A stretch of DNA of 64,000 bases from Dyadobacter psychrotolerans. Its GTDB lineage: Bacteria; Bacteroidota; Bacteroidia; Cytophagales; Spirosomataceae. Position numbers and translations under genes: made by a program. Shown in pieces: positions 36,021 to 45,374 of the stretch. Within the stretch, counting starts at the first letter, position 1; every line of letters begins with the position of its first letter. Under the pieces are notes generated by a model. That model was not told where the DNA came from and made no database searches. It worked only from the letters and a program-made list of their open reading frames with translations. The stretch is from contig NZ_SMFL01000003.1 of the NCBI RefSeq assembly GCF_004349265.1, positions 124,001 through 188,000 of the forward strand. The letters are read 5' to 3'.

Positions 36021-36083
36021 AAAAAAAACAGTTCACACTATCCAAATCAGGATACTGCAAACTGTTTACTAAAAATGTGAACT
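36021..36083 (-). terminator. Terminator region after ftsE
   Basis: On the minus strand, 8-bp arms AGTTCACA (36076-36083) and TGTGAACT (36030-36037) enclose a smaller TATCC/GGATA hairpin and are followed by T8. Confidence 0.65.
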
Positions 36084-36090
36084 CAGGAAA

Positions 36091-36771
36091 CTATCCTTCG
36101 AGAACGCTGCCGTTTTCGCATTTTAAAACACGGGCAGGGAATCGCTTGATAAAATCATGGTTGTGTGTTGCCATTAAAATAGCGGTACCTGCATTATTGA
36201 TCGTCCTGAAAACCTGCATGATCTGATCCCCTACTTCCGGGTCAAGATTTCCGGTCGGTTCATCCGCAATCAGTATTTTCGGTTCGTTGAGCATAGCACG
36301 GGCAATTACCACACGCTGCTGTTCCCCGCCTGACAATTGATGCGGCATTCTTTTTTGAGCCGTTCCCAGTCCAACCTGCATAAGCACTTCTGCAATACGT
36401 TTGGAAATTTTCCCTTTGTCCTCCCACCCTGTTGCGCGAAGTACAAAAGAAAGATTGTCTTCCACAGAACGATCAGAAAGCAATTGAAAATCCTGAAATA
36501 CAATACCAATACGACGGCGTAAAAAAGGAATATCACTTCGTTTGATTTTATGCAGTTCGTAGCCCGCAACTTTCGCGGAGCCGGTATGGAGCCACAAATC
36601 AGCGTAAAGTGTCTTTAACAGGGAGCTTTTGCCGCTTCCCGTCCTTCCGATCATAAAAACAAACTCGCCATTTTTTATTTCAAAATGAACATCGTTTAAA
36701 ACAGGCCGGTCGCCTTGATAAATATCCGCCCGGTCCAGTGCAATAATCGGCTCAGATGCCACCTCGATCAT
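36091..36771 (-). CDS. ftsE: Cell-division ABC ATPase FtsE
   Basis: 226-residue ABC ATPase; with FtsX it regulates peptidoglycan hydrolases at the septum. Walker [10 protein letters not shown] near 42-50, Q-loop FQDFQLL near 91, signature LSGGEQQR near 144-151, Walker [10 protein letters not shown] near 164-172 and the switch His in MATHNHDF. No ftsX lies beside it, which is usual in Bacteroidota. An alternative is another small ABC ATPase, but the length and [18 protein letters not shown] start fit FtsE. Confidence 0.85.
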   Translation of the reverse strand: MIEVASEPIIALDRADIYQGDRPVLNDVHFEIKNGEFVFMIGRTGSGKSSLLKTLYADLWLHTGSAKVAGYELHKIKRSDIPFLRRRIGIVFQDFQLLSDRSVEDNLSFVLRATGWEDKGKISKRIAEVLMQVGLGTAQKRMPHQLSGGEQQRVVIARAMLNEPKILIADEPTGNLDPEVGDQIMQVFRTINNAGTAILMATHNHDFIKRFPARVLKCENGSVLEG

Positions 36772-36908
36772 AATGAAGAATAGAAAAATTTCAAAAATTT
36801 AGCGTGGTGTCAATCTGAGCGCAGCCGAAATACCTAAGGCAATCAGCCTTTTAAAACGACCACGCTCAGCCTGACACAACATTTATTCCGGATTGACTAC
36901 AGAATAAA

Positions 36909-37565
36909 CTAAGAATTTCCTTTTGCGTAATCAGCAAGGAATTTTTCAAGGCCAGAGTCGGTAAGCGGGTGCTTTAACAAAGCTTCCATTACACTTAAAG
37001 GTCCGGTCATTACATCTGCACCAACTTCTGCACACTGGATAACATGCATTGTGTGACGAATAGATGCAGCAAGAACCTGCGTTTCGAAACCATAATTGCG
37101 ATAGATTGTAAGAATCTGCTCGATTAGGGCGATTCCGTCGGTAGAAATATCGTCAAGACGGCCAACGAATGGAGAAACATAAGTTGCGCCTGCTTTCGCT
37201 GCCAATAAAGCTTGTCCCGCCGAGAAAATAAGCGTACAGTTGGTACGGATACCTTTTCCTGAAAAATATTTCAAGGCTTTAACACCTTCTTTGGTCATCG
37301 GGATTTTTACCACAATTTTATCATCGATCTCAACCAGCTCTTCGCCTTCACGGATCATTCCGGCAAGATCAACAGAGACAACCTCTGCACTTACATCACC
37401 ATCCACGATATCACAAATCGCTTTGTAATGGCGCATGATATTGTCCTTACCAGTGATTCCTTCTTTTGCCATTAAAGAAGGGTTGGTTGTAACTCCGTCT
37501 AAAACGCCCAGCTCATACGCTTCCTGAATTTCTTTCAGGTTTGCGGTATCAATAAAAAATTTCAT
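36909..37565 (-). CDS. fsa: Fructose-6-phosphate aldolase / transaldolase-like protein
   Basis: 218 residues from the ATG at 37565 ([13 protein letters not shown]), exactly the length of TalC/Fsa-type small transaldolases. The Schiff-base lysine is Lys87 in [37 protein letters not shown] and [10 protein letters not shown] follow the family. Acts in the pentose phosphate pathway or cleaves fructose 6-phosphate; the two activities cannot be separated by eye. The frame stays open upstream to 37769, but that stretch is the SRP RNA gene and a promoter, so the longer start is wrong. Confidence 0.93.
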   Translation of the reverse strand: MKFFIDTANLKEIQEAYELGVLDGVTTNPSLMAKEGITGKDNIMRHYKAICDIVDGDVSAEVVSVDLAGMIREGEELVEIDDKIVVKIPMTKEGVKALKYFSGKGIRTNCTLIFSAGQALLAAKAGATYVSPFVGRLDDISTDGIALIEQILTIYRNYGFETQVLAASIRHTMHVIQCAEVGADVMTGPLSVMEALLKHPLTDSGLEKFLADYAKGNS

Positions 37566-37592
37566 ATCGGGATTGTATGGTTTAATATTCCA

Positions 37593-37600
37593 CAAAAGTA
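37593..37600 (-). promoter_or_regulatory. -7 element (TACTTTTG) for fsa
   Basis: Exact TAnnTTTG on the minus strand, 27 bases before the fsa ATG; it lies between the SRP RNA terminator and fsa, so fsa can be transcribed independently. Confidence 0.45.
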
Positions 37601-37659
37601 GAAAACCCTGATCAAACCAAAAAGAAAGAAGTGAATTGAAATAGAAAGGCACAAAAAAA

Positions 37660-37750
37660 GGCAAACCGAGAATCTCACCGCATCGACCACCTACCCTTGC
37701 TTCCGTCAGGACCTGGGGGATTCGGAAGGAGCTGGTAGTTCCGATTTGCC
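37660..37750 (-). ncRNA. ffs: Bacterial small signal recognition particle RNA (4.5S type)
   Basis: Read on the minus strand, about 91 nt. The conserved SRP Alu-less hairpin tip is present: CCCAGGTCCTGACGGAAGCA followed by AGGGT, i.e. the GGTC..GGAAGCA core that binds Ffh. The two ends pair: 5' GGCAAATCGG with 3' CCGGTTTGCC-like bases (CGGTTTGCC). A T7 run follows the 3' end, and TATCTTTG (-7) lies 4 bases before the 5' end. The RNA partners Ffh for co-translational membrane targeting. Ends are estimated from the pairing. Confidence 0.9.
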
Positions 37751-37754
37751 GTTG

Positions 37755-37762
37755 CAAAGATA
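37755..37762 (-). promoter_or_regulatory. -7 element (TATCTTTG) of the SRP RNA gene
   Basis: Exact TAnnTTTG on the minus strand, ending 5 bases before the predicted RNA 5' end. A TTTTTG lies 15 bases upstream, closer than the usual -33 spacing. Confidence 0.6.
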
Positions 37763-37801
37763 AAGACATTTTATTGACAAAAAGAAAACATTCGTTTCAC
37801 T

Positions 37802-37822
37802 TTCGCACTACTTTTGTGCGAA
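37802..37822 (+). promoter_or_regulatory. -7 element inside a 7-bp inverted repeat, upstream of the TPR lipoprotein gene
   Basis: TACTTTTG (37809-37816) is an exact -7 match, 27 bases before the ATG. It is enclosed by TTCGCAC (37802-37808) and GTGCGAA (37816-37822), an arrangement that could be an operator. Confidence 0.45.
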
Positions 37823-37842
37823 CCATCTAGAAATGAATCATT

Positions 37843-38544
37843 ATGCCGCGTCAGTTTTTTTTATTTTTTTTATTATTTCTCTCTGCTTGTTCACAATCGT
37901 CGGATGCTTTCCTGCAAAAGGGTAAGGATTTGATGCGTGAAGGAAAAACCAGGGAAGCTATCGAATACATCAATAAAGCCATTGAAAAAAATCTTTCCAA
38001 CGCCGAAGCTTTTAATCTTCGCGGCGTTGCCTATTATGAATTGAAGGAATTTCCGAACGCTTTACTCGACTTTAACCAGTCAATTAAACTACAGCCTGAC
38101 TCCTACCGCCCCTACTTCAACAGAGCTTTACTCCGCACGAGTGAAAATAAAACGGATTCCGCTTTGGTGGACTACAACACCGCTGCAAGGCTGGCTCCTG
38201 ATACTTCGGACGTATTTTTGAACAGAGGGCAATTACTTGTTCAGATGGAGAAACTTTCTGAGGCGGTCACCGATTTTGAAAAGGCTACCAAGCTCAACGA
38301 AAACAATAAACAGGCATGGTATAATTTAGGGAACACCTACTACCGTCAGAAGGATTTCAAAAAAGCAACGCTAGCGTTCAGACAAACTATTAAACTTGAC
38401 GGGCAGTATGGCAAGGCTTTTTATGGACTTGGACTTGCACAGTGGTACGATGGCGAAAAAGACCTGGGCTGCGGAAACTTTAAGCAGGCTACCAGTCTTG
38501 GATATGCTGATGCCGTAAACGCACTTAGCCAGTTTTGTCAGTAA
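37843..38544 (+). CDS. Tetratricopeptide-repeat lipoprotein
   Basis: 233 residues. Lipoprotein signal with lipobox LSAC (Cys16) and SQSSD after it. About five to six TPRs fill the rest (for example AEAFNLRGVAYYELKEFPNAL, YFNRALLRTSENKTDSALVDY, AWYNLGNTYYRQKDFKKATL with the last two trimmed here to their starts). TPRs scaffold protein complexes; the partner is unknown. Single-gene unit divergent from the SRP RNA. Confidence 0.83.
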   Translation: MPRQFFLFFLLFLSACSQSSDAFLQKGKDLMREGKTREAIEYINKAIEKNLSNAEAFNLRGVAYYELKEFPNALLDFNQSIKLQPDSYRPYFNRALLRTSENKTDSALVDYNTAARLAPDTSDVFLNRGQLLVQMEKLSEAVTDFEKATKLNENNKQAWYNLGNTYYRQKDFKKATLAFRQTIKLDGQYGKAFYGLGLAQWYDGEKDLGCGNFKQATSLGYADAVNALSQFCQ

Positions 38545-38613
38545 AAATTTTTCAAGGCAATTATTTTTCCCAAATAGCTGTCTTATTAATTATAATTTGA
38601 TCTCTAACACTCT

Positions 38614-38943
38614 ATGAAAATATTCAAAATAGTTTTCGCAATAATATTCATGTTATTCTCCTATGTTCAGTTTAATGATCCGGATCCTGCGGTTTGGGTA
38701 TTCGCTTACAGCTTTGCCGCCCTGGCATGTTACATGAGTGTGAAGGAATTGTGGCCAAGCTGGACATTTTATACAATGGCAGCAACATATCTGGTTGCCG
38801 CCATTTTGCAATGGCCACCGGAATTTGAAGGAATATTTTTTGGAGAAACAATGATGAGAAGTATCAACATTGAACTTGCCCGCGAATCGCTTGGATTAGG
38901 TATTTGTTTTGTTGTAATGGTGATTTTGGGAAAATGGGGTTGA
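38614..38943 (+). CDS. TMEM220-like membrane protein
   Basis: 109 residues, about four membrane helices. The YVQFNDPDPAVWVFAYSFAA segment near 17-36 is the hallmark of the transmembrane-220 family, whose function is unknown. The stop codon abuts the convergent birA stop with no gap. Confidence 0.8.
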   Translation: MKIFKIVFAIIFMLFSYVQFNDPDPAVWVFAYSFAALACYMSVKELWPSWTFYTMAATYLVAAILQWPPEFEGIFFGETMMRSINIELARESLGLGICFVVMVILGKWG

Positions 38944-39714
38944 TTATTCATCCCAAACCCATTCTATTTCTTTCAGACCAAAATCGTAAATACCTTCTTT
39001 ACCTTCGAGTTTAACGAGCAGTCTGCCGCTATTTTCAATACCTGTCACAACACCAGCTACCCTTTCATTCAGATAGTTAAATTTGACAGAATTTTGATAG
39101 CCGTGCAAACCTTTCAGATAAAGATCACGAATGACCTGATTTTGTTTCATCGTTTTCAGTCTGAGGTATCCTGCGTCCAGCAGTCCTCCCAATTTTTCAA
39201 ACTCCGACTGCAAATTTAAAGTCGTTCCCAAAGCTTCTGCCAGTGAGGTCGACCTCGCTGTTTCGAAGCGGGTTTGGTTGATGTTGATTCCTATTCCCAC
39301 AATCGAGGAGGAGATTCCGTATCCCTGAACAGCATTTTCGATAAGCGTACCACTTACTTTTTTGGAAGAAATATAAATGTCATTAGGCCATTTAATTTTC
39401 ACTTGGTTTGTGTAAAAAGAGAAGTAATCATAAATTGCCAGCGCGACCATCTGACTAATCAGGAATTGTTCTGCAACCGGAAGGAATTTTGGTCGTAAAA
39501 TAACGGAAAAAGTAAGGTTTTGAGAAGGCTCGGACAGCCATTTAGTACCTCTTTGCCCCCTTCCGCCAACCTGATTGTCGGTAATGACAACAGTACCCTC
39601 CTCAGCAAGTCCATTAAGTACTAATTCAGCCGCTATGTCGTTTGTAGAATGACAACTTGGCAGATATATCAACTTTTTACCAATAATTAGGTTATTATGT
39701 ATAGGGTTGTACAA
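38944..39714 (-). CDS. birA: Biotin--[acetyl-CoA-carboxylase] ligase
   Basis: 256-residue monofunctional ligase (no N-terminal repressor HTH): LPSCHSTNDIA near 18-28, the adenylate loop GRGQRG at 51-56, KWPNDIY at 108-114 (catalytic Lys108), SGTLIE near 121-126 and VGIGININQ near 137-145. Attaches biotin to carboxylase carrier proteins. Divergent from rsfS with 47 bases between the starts. Confidence 0.92.
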   Translation of the reverse strand: MYNPIHNNLIIGKKLIYLPSCHSTNDIAAELVLNGLAEEGTVVITDNQVGGRGQRGTKWLSEPSQNLTFSVILRPKFLPVAEQFLISQMVALAIYDYFSFYTNQVKIKWPNDIYISSKKVSGTLIENAVQGYGISSSIVGIGININQTRFETARSTSLAEALGTTLNLQSEFEKLGGLLDAGYLRLKTMKQNQVIRDLYLKGLHGYQNSVKFNYLNERVAGVVTGIENSGRLLVKLEGKEGIYDFGLKEIEWVWDE

Positions 39715-39761
39715 TTTTTTTGCTTTACTTTAGGGTTTATAGAAATGGGAATCAATTACGC

Positions 39762-40145
39762 ATGAAACAACGCAAAAATAAAGAACTATCATCAAAAGAT
39801 CTCTCCGAGCTTGTAGCTAAAGGAATGACAGAAAAGAAAGGGCTTGATATAGCAATTCTGGATCTCAGAAAAGTAAAAAATTCAATAACCGATTTTTTTG
39901 TAATCTGTTCGGGAAATTCCGACACACAACTCGACGCTCTGGCCAACTCGGTTGAGGACGAAGTTTATAAAATATCTAAAACAGAACCCTGGCAAAAAGA
40001 AGGAAAAGCGAACGGTGAGTGGATATTGATTGATTATGTGGACGTTGTCGCTCATATTTTCAATAAAGACCGTCGCAAGCATTACGACCTGGAAGAACTT
40101 TGGGGAGATGCCGTAGTAACATACCTGGAAGATTCCGTGGTATAA
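39762..40145 (+). CDS. rsfS: Ribosome silencing factor
   Basis: 127 residues from the ATG at 39762 (MKQRKNKELSS); the open frame before it has no ATG and overlaps the promoter space. ILDLRKVKNSITDFFVICSG, DTQLDALANSVED, GEWILIDYVDVVAHIF and YDLEELWGDA are the RsfS/DUF143 hallmarks. It binds uL14 on the 50S subunit and blocks subunit joining under starvation. It precedes ftsH, as is common in Bacteroidota. Confidence 0.92.
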   Translation: MKQRKNKELSSKDLSELVAKGMTEKKGLDIAILDLRKVKNSITDFFVICSGNSDTQLDALANSVEDEVYKISKTEPWQKEGKANGEWILIDYVDVVAHIFNKDRRKHYDLEELWGDAVVTYLEDSVV

Positions 40146-40152
40146 GTCATCG

Positions 40153-40176
40153 AAGGCGGTGAACATTCACCGCCTT
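40153..40176 (+). terminator. Hairpin between rsfS and ftsH
   Basis: A 10-bp perfect stem AAGGCGGTGA / TCACCGCCTT has a 4-base loop. Only a short T tract follows, so it may be a partial terminator or attenuator. Confidence 0.6.
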
Positions 40177-40217
40177 TTGAATGTTGTTTAATATATTCCT
40201 CTTAATTAATACACAGA

Positions 40218-42296
40218 ATGTCTGAAAACGATAATAAACGAGGGCCACTAAGTCCTAAAAGTCCCCAGAAGGGTTATCAGGGCTGGATTATAGCCGCTCT
40301 GATCGCTACTATACTGGGTATAACATACCTCAACCGGACATCAACAGTAAGGGAAACAACACAGAAACGTTTCCAGAAAATGATGGCCGACAAAGAGGTA
40401 TCCAGAGTGACAATAGTTAATGATAAGACTGTCGAAGTCACTTTAAAACCTGAGGTTGTTAAAGAAAAATATAAAACCCTTACCAAGGAAAACACCTATT
40501 TTGGCGGAGAATCAAATTCACATTATCAATTTCAGGTAACGTCTGCCGAAACTTTTAAAAAGGATTTTGACAAAATGCAGGAAGGGGTTCCGGACGGTGA
40601 CAAAGCCGAGTGGGTCGTCGATACGCGAAATGACTGGACCAGTTTCCTTGGGACCTGGGGCTTTTTCATTGTGATGATACTCGTCATGTATTTTATTCTT
40701 GGCAGGATGTCAGGCGGTGTCGGGCCTGGCGGTCAGATATTCAATATCGGCCGTTCGAGAGCTACACTTTTTGATGCTGAAAATAAAGTTAAAATAACAT
40801 TTAACGATGTAGCCGGCCTTGACGAAGCAAAAGAAGAGATTAAGGAAATTGTCGAATACCTGCAAAGCCCTGATAAGTTTAAAAAGTTAGGTGCTAAAAT
40901 TCCAAAAGGAGCGCTGCTTGTTGGCCCTCCGGGAACTGGTAAAACACTTCTTGCCAAAGCAGTAGCTGGTGAAGCTGGTGTTCCTTTCTTTTCTTTGTCA
41001 GGTTCAGATTTTGTTGAGATGTTTGTAGGGGTTGGTGCAGCTCGTGTACGTGATCTTTTCAAACAGGCCAAAGAAAAAGCGCCTTGTATTATATTTATAG
41101 ATGAAATTGATGCGGTAGGTCGTTCCCGTGGACGTGGTGCGATGCCAGGTTCTAACGACGAACGTGAAAATACACTGAACTCTCTTTTAGTGGAGATGGA
41201 TGGTTTTGCAACTGACTCCGGTATTATAATCGTTGCAGCGACAAACCGCCCTGACGTATTGGATCCGGCATTACTTCGCCCGGGCCGTTTTGACCGTCAG
41301 ATTTCTGTTGATAAACCAGACGTTATTGGCCGTGAAGCGATTTTCAAAGTGCATTTAAAACCTTTGAAACTATCAACTGATGTAAATATTCAGAAGCTTT
41401 CTTCTCAGACTCCGGGTTTTGCGGGTGCTGAAATCGCAAATGTTTGTAATGAAGCCGCTTTGATCGCTGCACGAAGAAACCGTGAAGAAGTAACAATGCA
41501 GGATTTCCAGGATGCAATGGATCGTGTGATCGGTGGACTTGAAAAGAAAAACAAGCTTATTTCTCCCGAAGAAAAAGAAATTGTTGCCTATCACGAAGCT
41601 GGCCACGCAGTGGCAGGCTGGTTCCTGGAACATGCCGATCCGTTGGTAAAAGTGTCAATCGTTCCGCGTGGTGTGGCTGCGTTAGGTTACGCACAATATC
41701 TTCCAAGAGAGCAGTATTTGTATCGTACAGAACAGTTGTTTGACGAAATGTGCATGACACTGGGCGGGCGTGCAGCTGAGGATGTTGTTTTCGGTAAAAT
41801 TTCAACCGGTGCATTGAGTGACCTTGAAAGAGTTACCAAACTGGCTTACAGCATGGTAACTATGTACGGTATGAACGATCGTATCGGAAACGTTTCTTAC
41901 TACGATTCAAAACAAAGTGATTATGCATTTACCAAACCATATTCTGAATCGACATCGCAGGCAATTGATGAAGAAGTAAGAAAGTTGATTGATCAGGCGT
42001 ATCAGTTTGTTAAAAAGATGTTGTTTGAGAAACGCGACAAACTGGAAGTTTTAGCAAAAGAATTGCTTGAAAAAGAAATTTTGTTCCAGGCTGATCTTGA
42101 AAAACTGATCGGAAAACGTCCCTTCGAAAAAGAAACAAGTTATCAGGCCTATATCAACCGTCGTTCGAACGAGGAAGCTGCTATTCACGAAGAAGTGGTG
42201 AAGCAGACACTAGAACAGGACGAGGCAATTGCAAAAGCCAAAACGAATAAAGAAGATGAAATGGTTGCGGAAGTAAAAGACGAAGCAAACGATTAA
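40218..42296 (+). CDS. ftsH: ATP-dependent zinc metalloprotease FtsH
   Basis: 692-residue inner-membrane AAA+ protease. Two membrane helices (about 20-38 and 140-160) flank a periplasmic domain. Walker A GPPGTGKT is at 236-243, Walker [11 protein letters not shown] near 292-301, the second region of homology near 340-355 ([19 protein letters not shown]), and the zinc site HEAGH at 459-463 with the third ligand in the DLERVTKLA region. An acidic C-terminal tail is normal. Degrades misfolded membrane proteins and regulators such as LpxC. Confidence 0.97.
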   Translation: MSENDNKRGPLSPKSPQKGYQGWIIAALIATILGITYLNRTSTVRETTQKRFQKMMADKEVSRVTIVNDKTVEVTLKPEVVKEKYKTLTKENTYFGGESNSHYQFQVTSAETFKKDFDKMQEGVPDGDKAEWVVDTRNDWTSFLGTWGFFIVMILVMYFILGRMSGGVGPGGQIFNIGRSRATLFDAENKVKITFNDVAGLDEAKEEIKEIVEYLQSPDKFKKLGAKIPKGALLVGPPGTGKTLLAKAVAGEAGVPFFSLSGSDFVEMFVGVGAARVRDLFKQAKEKAPCIIFIDEIDAVGRSRGRGAMPGSNDERENTLNSLLVEMDGFATDSGIIIVAATNRPDVLDPALLRPGRFDRQISVDKPDVIGREAIFKVHLKPLKLSTDVNIQKLSSQTPGFAGAEIANVCNEAALIAARRNREEVTMQDFQDAMDRVIGGLEKKNKLISPEEKEIVAYHEAGHAVAGWFLEHADPLVKVSIVPRGVAALGYAQYLPREQYLYRTEQLFDEMCMTLGGRAAEDVVFGKISTGALSDLERVTKLAYSMVTMYGMNDRIGNVSYYDSKQSDYAFTKPYSESTSQAIDEEVRKLIDQAYQFVKKMLFEKRDKLEVLAKELLEKEILFQADLEKLIGKRPFEKETSYQAYINRRSNEEAAIHEEVVKQTLEQDEAIAKAKTNKEDEMVAEVKDEAND

Positions 42297-42314
42297 TTTT
42301 CATAAAATTTTTTT

Positions 42315-42356
42315 AATAATAGCCGGTCAGCAACAATCTGTCCGGCTATTATTTTT
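42315..42356 (+). terminator. Terminator after ftsH
   Basis: A 12-bp stem AATAATAGCCGG / CCGGCTATTATT has a 15-base loop and is followed by a T run. Confidence 0.85.
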
Positions 42357-42400
42357 AATTTTCAGCTGTAATACAATTTGTAATCCTAAATCGAAAAACG

Positions 42401-43348
42401 ATGTCTTTTGAAATATTTAAACAGCAATTTGGAGAAGTAACTGAATACATCATTCAGGATAGTGTTACCGGAAACAGGTGTGTAATACTTCCCGAACTTG
42501 GTGGTATCGTCCGTCAGCTTTCTTTGCGAAAAGGCCTGACTTTGTTTTCAGTATTAAAAACACCTCCTACTCCGCAAACTTTAAAAGACGATTCCAAAAG
42601 CGCCAGTGAACTGCTTTTTCCCTTTGCGAGCAGAATTCCTGAGGGAAAATATAAATTTCTTGGACAAGAATATCAGCTGGCTAAAAATGAGTCTGGCACA
42701 ACAAACGCAATTCACGGTTTGGTAAGAAAGCAAAAATTTAATCTGGAAGAACAGCTGGTAAATGCAGATCATGCGAGTCTGAAACTTTCGTTTTCTTTAA
42801 AGGATCTTGAAGGTTATCCCTTTGATGTTAAATTTTCGGTGATGTACCAGCTTTTTGCAGATGGAAGGTTCGTACTGACTTATGAAGCTGTGAACAACGG
42901 TATTGAACCCTGTCCGGTTATGTTTGGATGGCACCCATATTTTTATTTGGGAAATGAAGATGTAGAAGCCTGGAAAATAAACATTCCGTCAGATCAAATT
43001 GTGACTTTCGACGACAACATGATTCCCACCGGAACAGAGCCGTTTGCCTATGACCAACCTATGTTGCTACATCGAAAAGAACTTGACAACTGCTTCATTA
43101 TTAAGTCAACAGCGAACACGGCGGTTACAGAGTTGATTTCTGATAACAAGCATGTGACGTTAAAAGTGGAACAGGAAATCGGTGAAGGAAAATTTAATTA
43201 CCTGGTATTATACACACCGCCTGCAAGAGATTGCGTGGCAATTGAACCATTGACTGCAAACGTGAACGGGTTCAATAATGGGGAAGGCCTTAACATTCTG
43301 GCGTCCGCAAATTCTATTTCAGGTACAATAACCGTTTCGCTTAGCTAG
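42401..43348 (+). CDS. Aldose 1-epimerase family protein
   Basis: 315-residue galactose-mutarotase-like protein without signal peptide. ILPELGGIVRQLSLRKG, FPFASRIPEGKY, NAIHGLVRK (first catalytic His), MFGWHPYFYLG (second His) and CVAIEPLTANVN (acidic residue) follow the family. Probably interconverts alpha and beta anomers of a hexose or acts on a phosphorylated sugar. The last 8 bases overlap the end of the convergent nucleotidyltransferase gene. Confidence 0.86.
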   Translation: MSFEIFKQQFGEVTEYIIQDSVTGNRCVILPELGGIVRQLSLRKGLTLFSVLKTPPTPQTLKDDSKSASELLFPFASRIPEGKYKFLGQEYQLAKNESGTTNAIHGLVRKQKFNLEEQLVNADHASLKLSFSLKDLEGYPFDVKFSVMYQLFADGRFVLTYEAVNNGIEPCPVMFGWHPYFYLGNEDVEAWKINIPSDQIVTFDDNMIPTGTEPFAYDQPMLLHRKELDNCFIIKSTANTAVTELISDNKHVTLKVEQEIGEGKFNYLVLYTPPARDCVAIEPLTANVNGFNNGEGLNILASANSISGTITVSLS

Positions 43349-44441
43349 GCTTGTTTTGAGAATACCATTTCATTTTGGTAAATAACAATCGCCATTTCAT
43401 AAAGTATTTAAGATGAGCAAAAACGACTCTGCTTTTATGCTTGAATCCATCATGGATAGAGATACCATGAATAAAATATGGCCAGGTAGAATTTGCTTCC
43501 TGAGCCGGCATTATTTCCCAGCGGAGGTCAAGAGGCAACGGGTTGGTCGGGATGATATTTTCCGGCCAACCTTCCTGCCAGGGTAAACCAAGGGCTTTTA
43601 GCAATCCCAGACTGGTTTTATATAATTTAAGTATCCCCTTACTTTTAGCCAGCTCTTCAACCAATTTCCAGTTGGTATTACTGCCATGACTTTTCAGGTA
43701 AGCTGAAAAATCAGCAATGTATTTAATTCTGCTCCACTGCTCCTTTCCTCCATGGTGTACCAACAGAAGCAGAAACTGATATTCGTTACTGAAACCTTTA
43801 ATGTGTGATTTATGAAGAGAATAAGTTTCCTGATATTTGTCCCATTCATCACTAAAAAAATCGAAACATAATCGCGGATAAGCCACCTGCCAATGCGCTT
43901 CTACCATGCTTGAAGTATTTAAAGACGTATTTACCAGTGGAATGTGATAATCGGTTTTAAAAAAATCAGCCTTTCGGTCCGGTTTATCCAGCAAATACTG
44001 CCGGTATTCGTCAGGTAAGTATCCGGCACTTTTTAAAACTTCGATGGCTGGCTCAAATTGCGCCGGTTTAATCAAAAGATCAATATCACCAAATTCCCTT
44101 TTTCCTACATCTCCATAAAGCCATTCGGCCCAAAGACTACCTTTGTAAGCATAACTTTGAATTCCATTATTTTCCAGCAATTTGATAATTTCAGCCTGCT
44201 GTCTTACGGAAAGCAAGTTATTAATGGCAATGTTTTGACATAATCCGGCCAGAGAAGAGCGAAAGCTGATATCAAGATTATTTTGATGTATAAAAGCCAG
44301 AAACTGGGGGCGAATGCCATGATAGGATACCAGCTTCTGCAATCTGCCGGAATCAAAATTTTCAGGAGCTGGGACCACGGTACCAAAACAAGCCGCCAGT
44401 AACAGTTTTAATTCACTTGAAAAAGAAGAAAGTGATGTCAT
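43341..44441 (-). CDS. Nucleotidyltransferase family protein (PF14907-like), lasso-cassette gene 4
   Basis: 366 residues, cytoplasmic. The nucleotidyltransferase core is visible: AYKGSLWAEWLYGD near 98-111 and FGDIDLLIKP near 117-126 with the metal pair Asp119/Asp121. The rest is helical with HHGGKEQWSRIKYIADF near 234. This is the uncharacterised nucleotidyltransferase family often found in lasso peptide and exopolysaccharide loci; substrate unknown. Its ATG overlaps the kinase stop by one base (TAATG), a sign of translational coupling. It is the last gene of the four-gene operon. Confidence 0.82.
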   Translation of the reverse strand: MTSLSSFSSELKLLLAACFGTVVPAPENFDSGRLQKLVSYHGIRPQFLAFIHQNNLDISFRSSLAGLCQNIAINNLLSVRQQAEIIKLLENNGIQSYAYKGSLWAEWLYGDVGKREFGDIDLLIKPAQFEPAIEVLKSAGYLPDEYRQYLLDKPDRKADFFKTDYHIPLVNTSLNTSSMVEAHWQVAYPRLCFDFFSDEWDKYQETYSLHKSHIKGFSNEYQFLLLLVHHGGKEQWSRIKYIADFSAYLKSHGSNTNWKLVEELAKSKGILKLYKTSLGLLKALGLPWQEGWPENIIPTNPLPLDLRWEIMPAQEANSTWPYFIHGISIHDGFKHKSRVVFAHLKYFMKWRLLFTKMKWYSQNKPS

Positions 44442-45355
44442 TAGATTTCAGAAATAGATGACAAAGTTTCTGAAATCCAGTTTTCTAGTTTTGCAAAACC
44501 ATCAGGACGACGTTTCCTCCAAAGCCTTGCCGTAACTGCACATTTGAAACTTTGGGCAAAATGTTTTTTCAAAGCTTCACCTTTTAGTAGCTGCACCGGA
44601 AGAGGGAAATTTCGTAATGTCTCAATCGGAATTTCGCCAGGGCTCAAGGCCTTTGACGCTGCGCGGTTTTTTGCCTTATGGAGAAAATAAATAGCGCCTA
44701 ATTTAACCGGCTTGTGATCAAAACTCTTTTTAGGCTGGTAGGAAAACTTATTGATGCCTTCGCTAACCGGTTGCAGCGTGTCTCTGTCATAAGACAAACC
44801 ATTTACCGTATTATCCCAGATCTTTAACTGCGGATAAGAGGGAATAATTTGTGCTACGCCATTTTGATCAAATCCAATTGCAGTCAGATCATCACTTAAC
44901 AGCTGGCATCCCGCCTTGATAAAGGCCGCAGCTGTTGTCGACTTCCCTACACCCGGATTACCCATGAAACACCACGCTTCGTCACCGACCTTTACCGCAC
45001 TTGCATGCAGCAGGAAATAACCCTTTTGAAATAATATCAATCCCAAAGCTTCACTCACTGTGAAAAGACTTAATAAATTCGGATCATCGGTCAGAGGTGA
45101 AACCATCAGTGTTTTTCCGTCAATTGCTTCAAAACTGGCGATTTCGGGCCAATGAAGAATTAAGCCCCCTTCTTTTCCCTTGCCGAACAAAGCTCTGGTC
45201 CCTCTCCGGTAGATCGGAGTTTTCGATAGTTTTGACAGATCAACGGATCCGTATTTTATGACCAGGTCACAATTATCAGTCGGGCCGGCCTTGCTTAGCT
45301 CGGGCAATTCAATTTCAGAAAATATATTTAGTCCAAAAGCTTTATAACTGTGCAT
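44441..45355 (-). CDS. HPr-kinase-like (PadeK-type) kinase, lasso-cassette gene 3
   Basis: 304 residues from the ATG at 45355 (MHSYKAFGLNIFSEIELPEL, a typical family start); an upstream ATG would overlap the protease gene by 53 bases. P-loop GNPGVGKST at 132-140, a His117 in LLHASAV before it, and the acidic pair in LLSDDLTAIG at 154-161. In paeninodin-type lasso clusters such kinases phosphorylate the C-terminal serine of the peptide. Whether this one acts on a peptide is inference. It starts 19 bases after the B2 gene. Confidence 0.85.
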   Translation of the reverse strand: MHSYKAFGLNIFSEIELPELSKAGPTDNCDLVIKYGSVDLSKLSKTPIYRRGTRALFGKGKEGGLILHWPEIASFEAIDGKTLMVSPLTDDPNLLSLFTVSEALGLILFQKGYFLLHASAVKVGDEAWCFMGNPGVGKSTTAAAFIKAGCQLLSDDLTAIGFDQNGVAQIIPSYPQLKIWDNTVNGLSYDRDTLQPVSEGINKFSYQPKKSFDHKPVKLGAIYFLHKAKNRAASKALSPGEIPIETLRNFPLPVQLLKGEALKKHFAQSFKCAVTARLWRKRRPDGFAKLENWISETLSSISEI

Positions 45356-45374
45356 TGAGGGGAATTTTAGTATT

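Noticed and set aside
37566..37769. N-terminal extension of the fsa reading frame
   Set aside because: The extra 68 codons match no aldolase, the family length is met exactly from the ATG at 37565, and the stretch is an SRP RNA gene with promoter and terminator.
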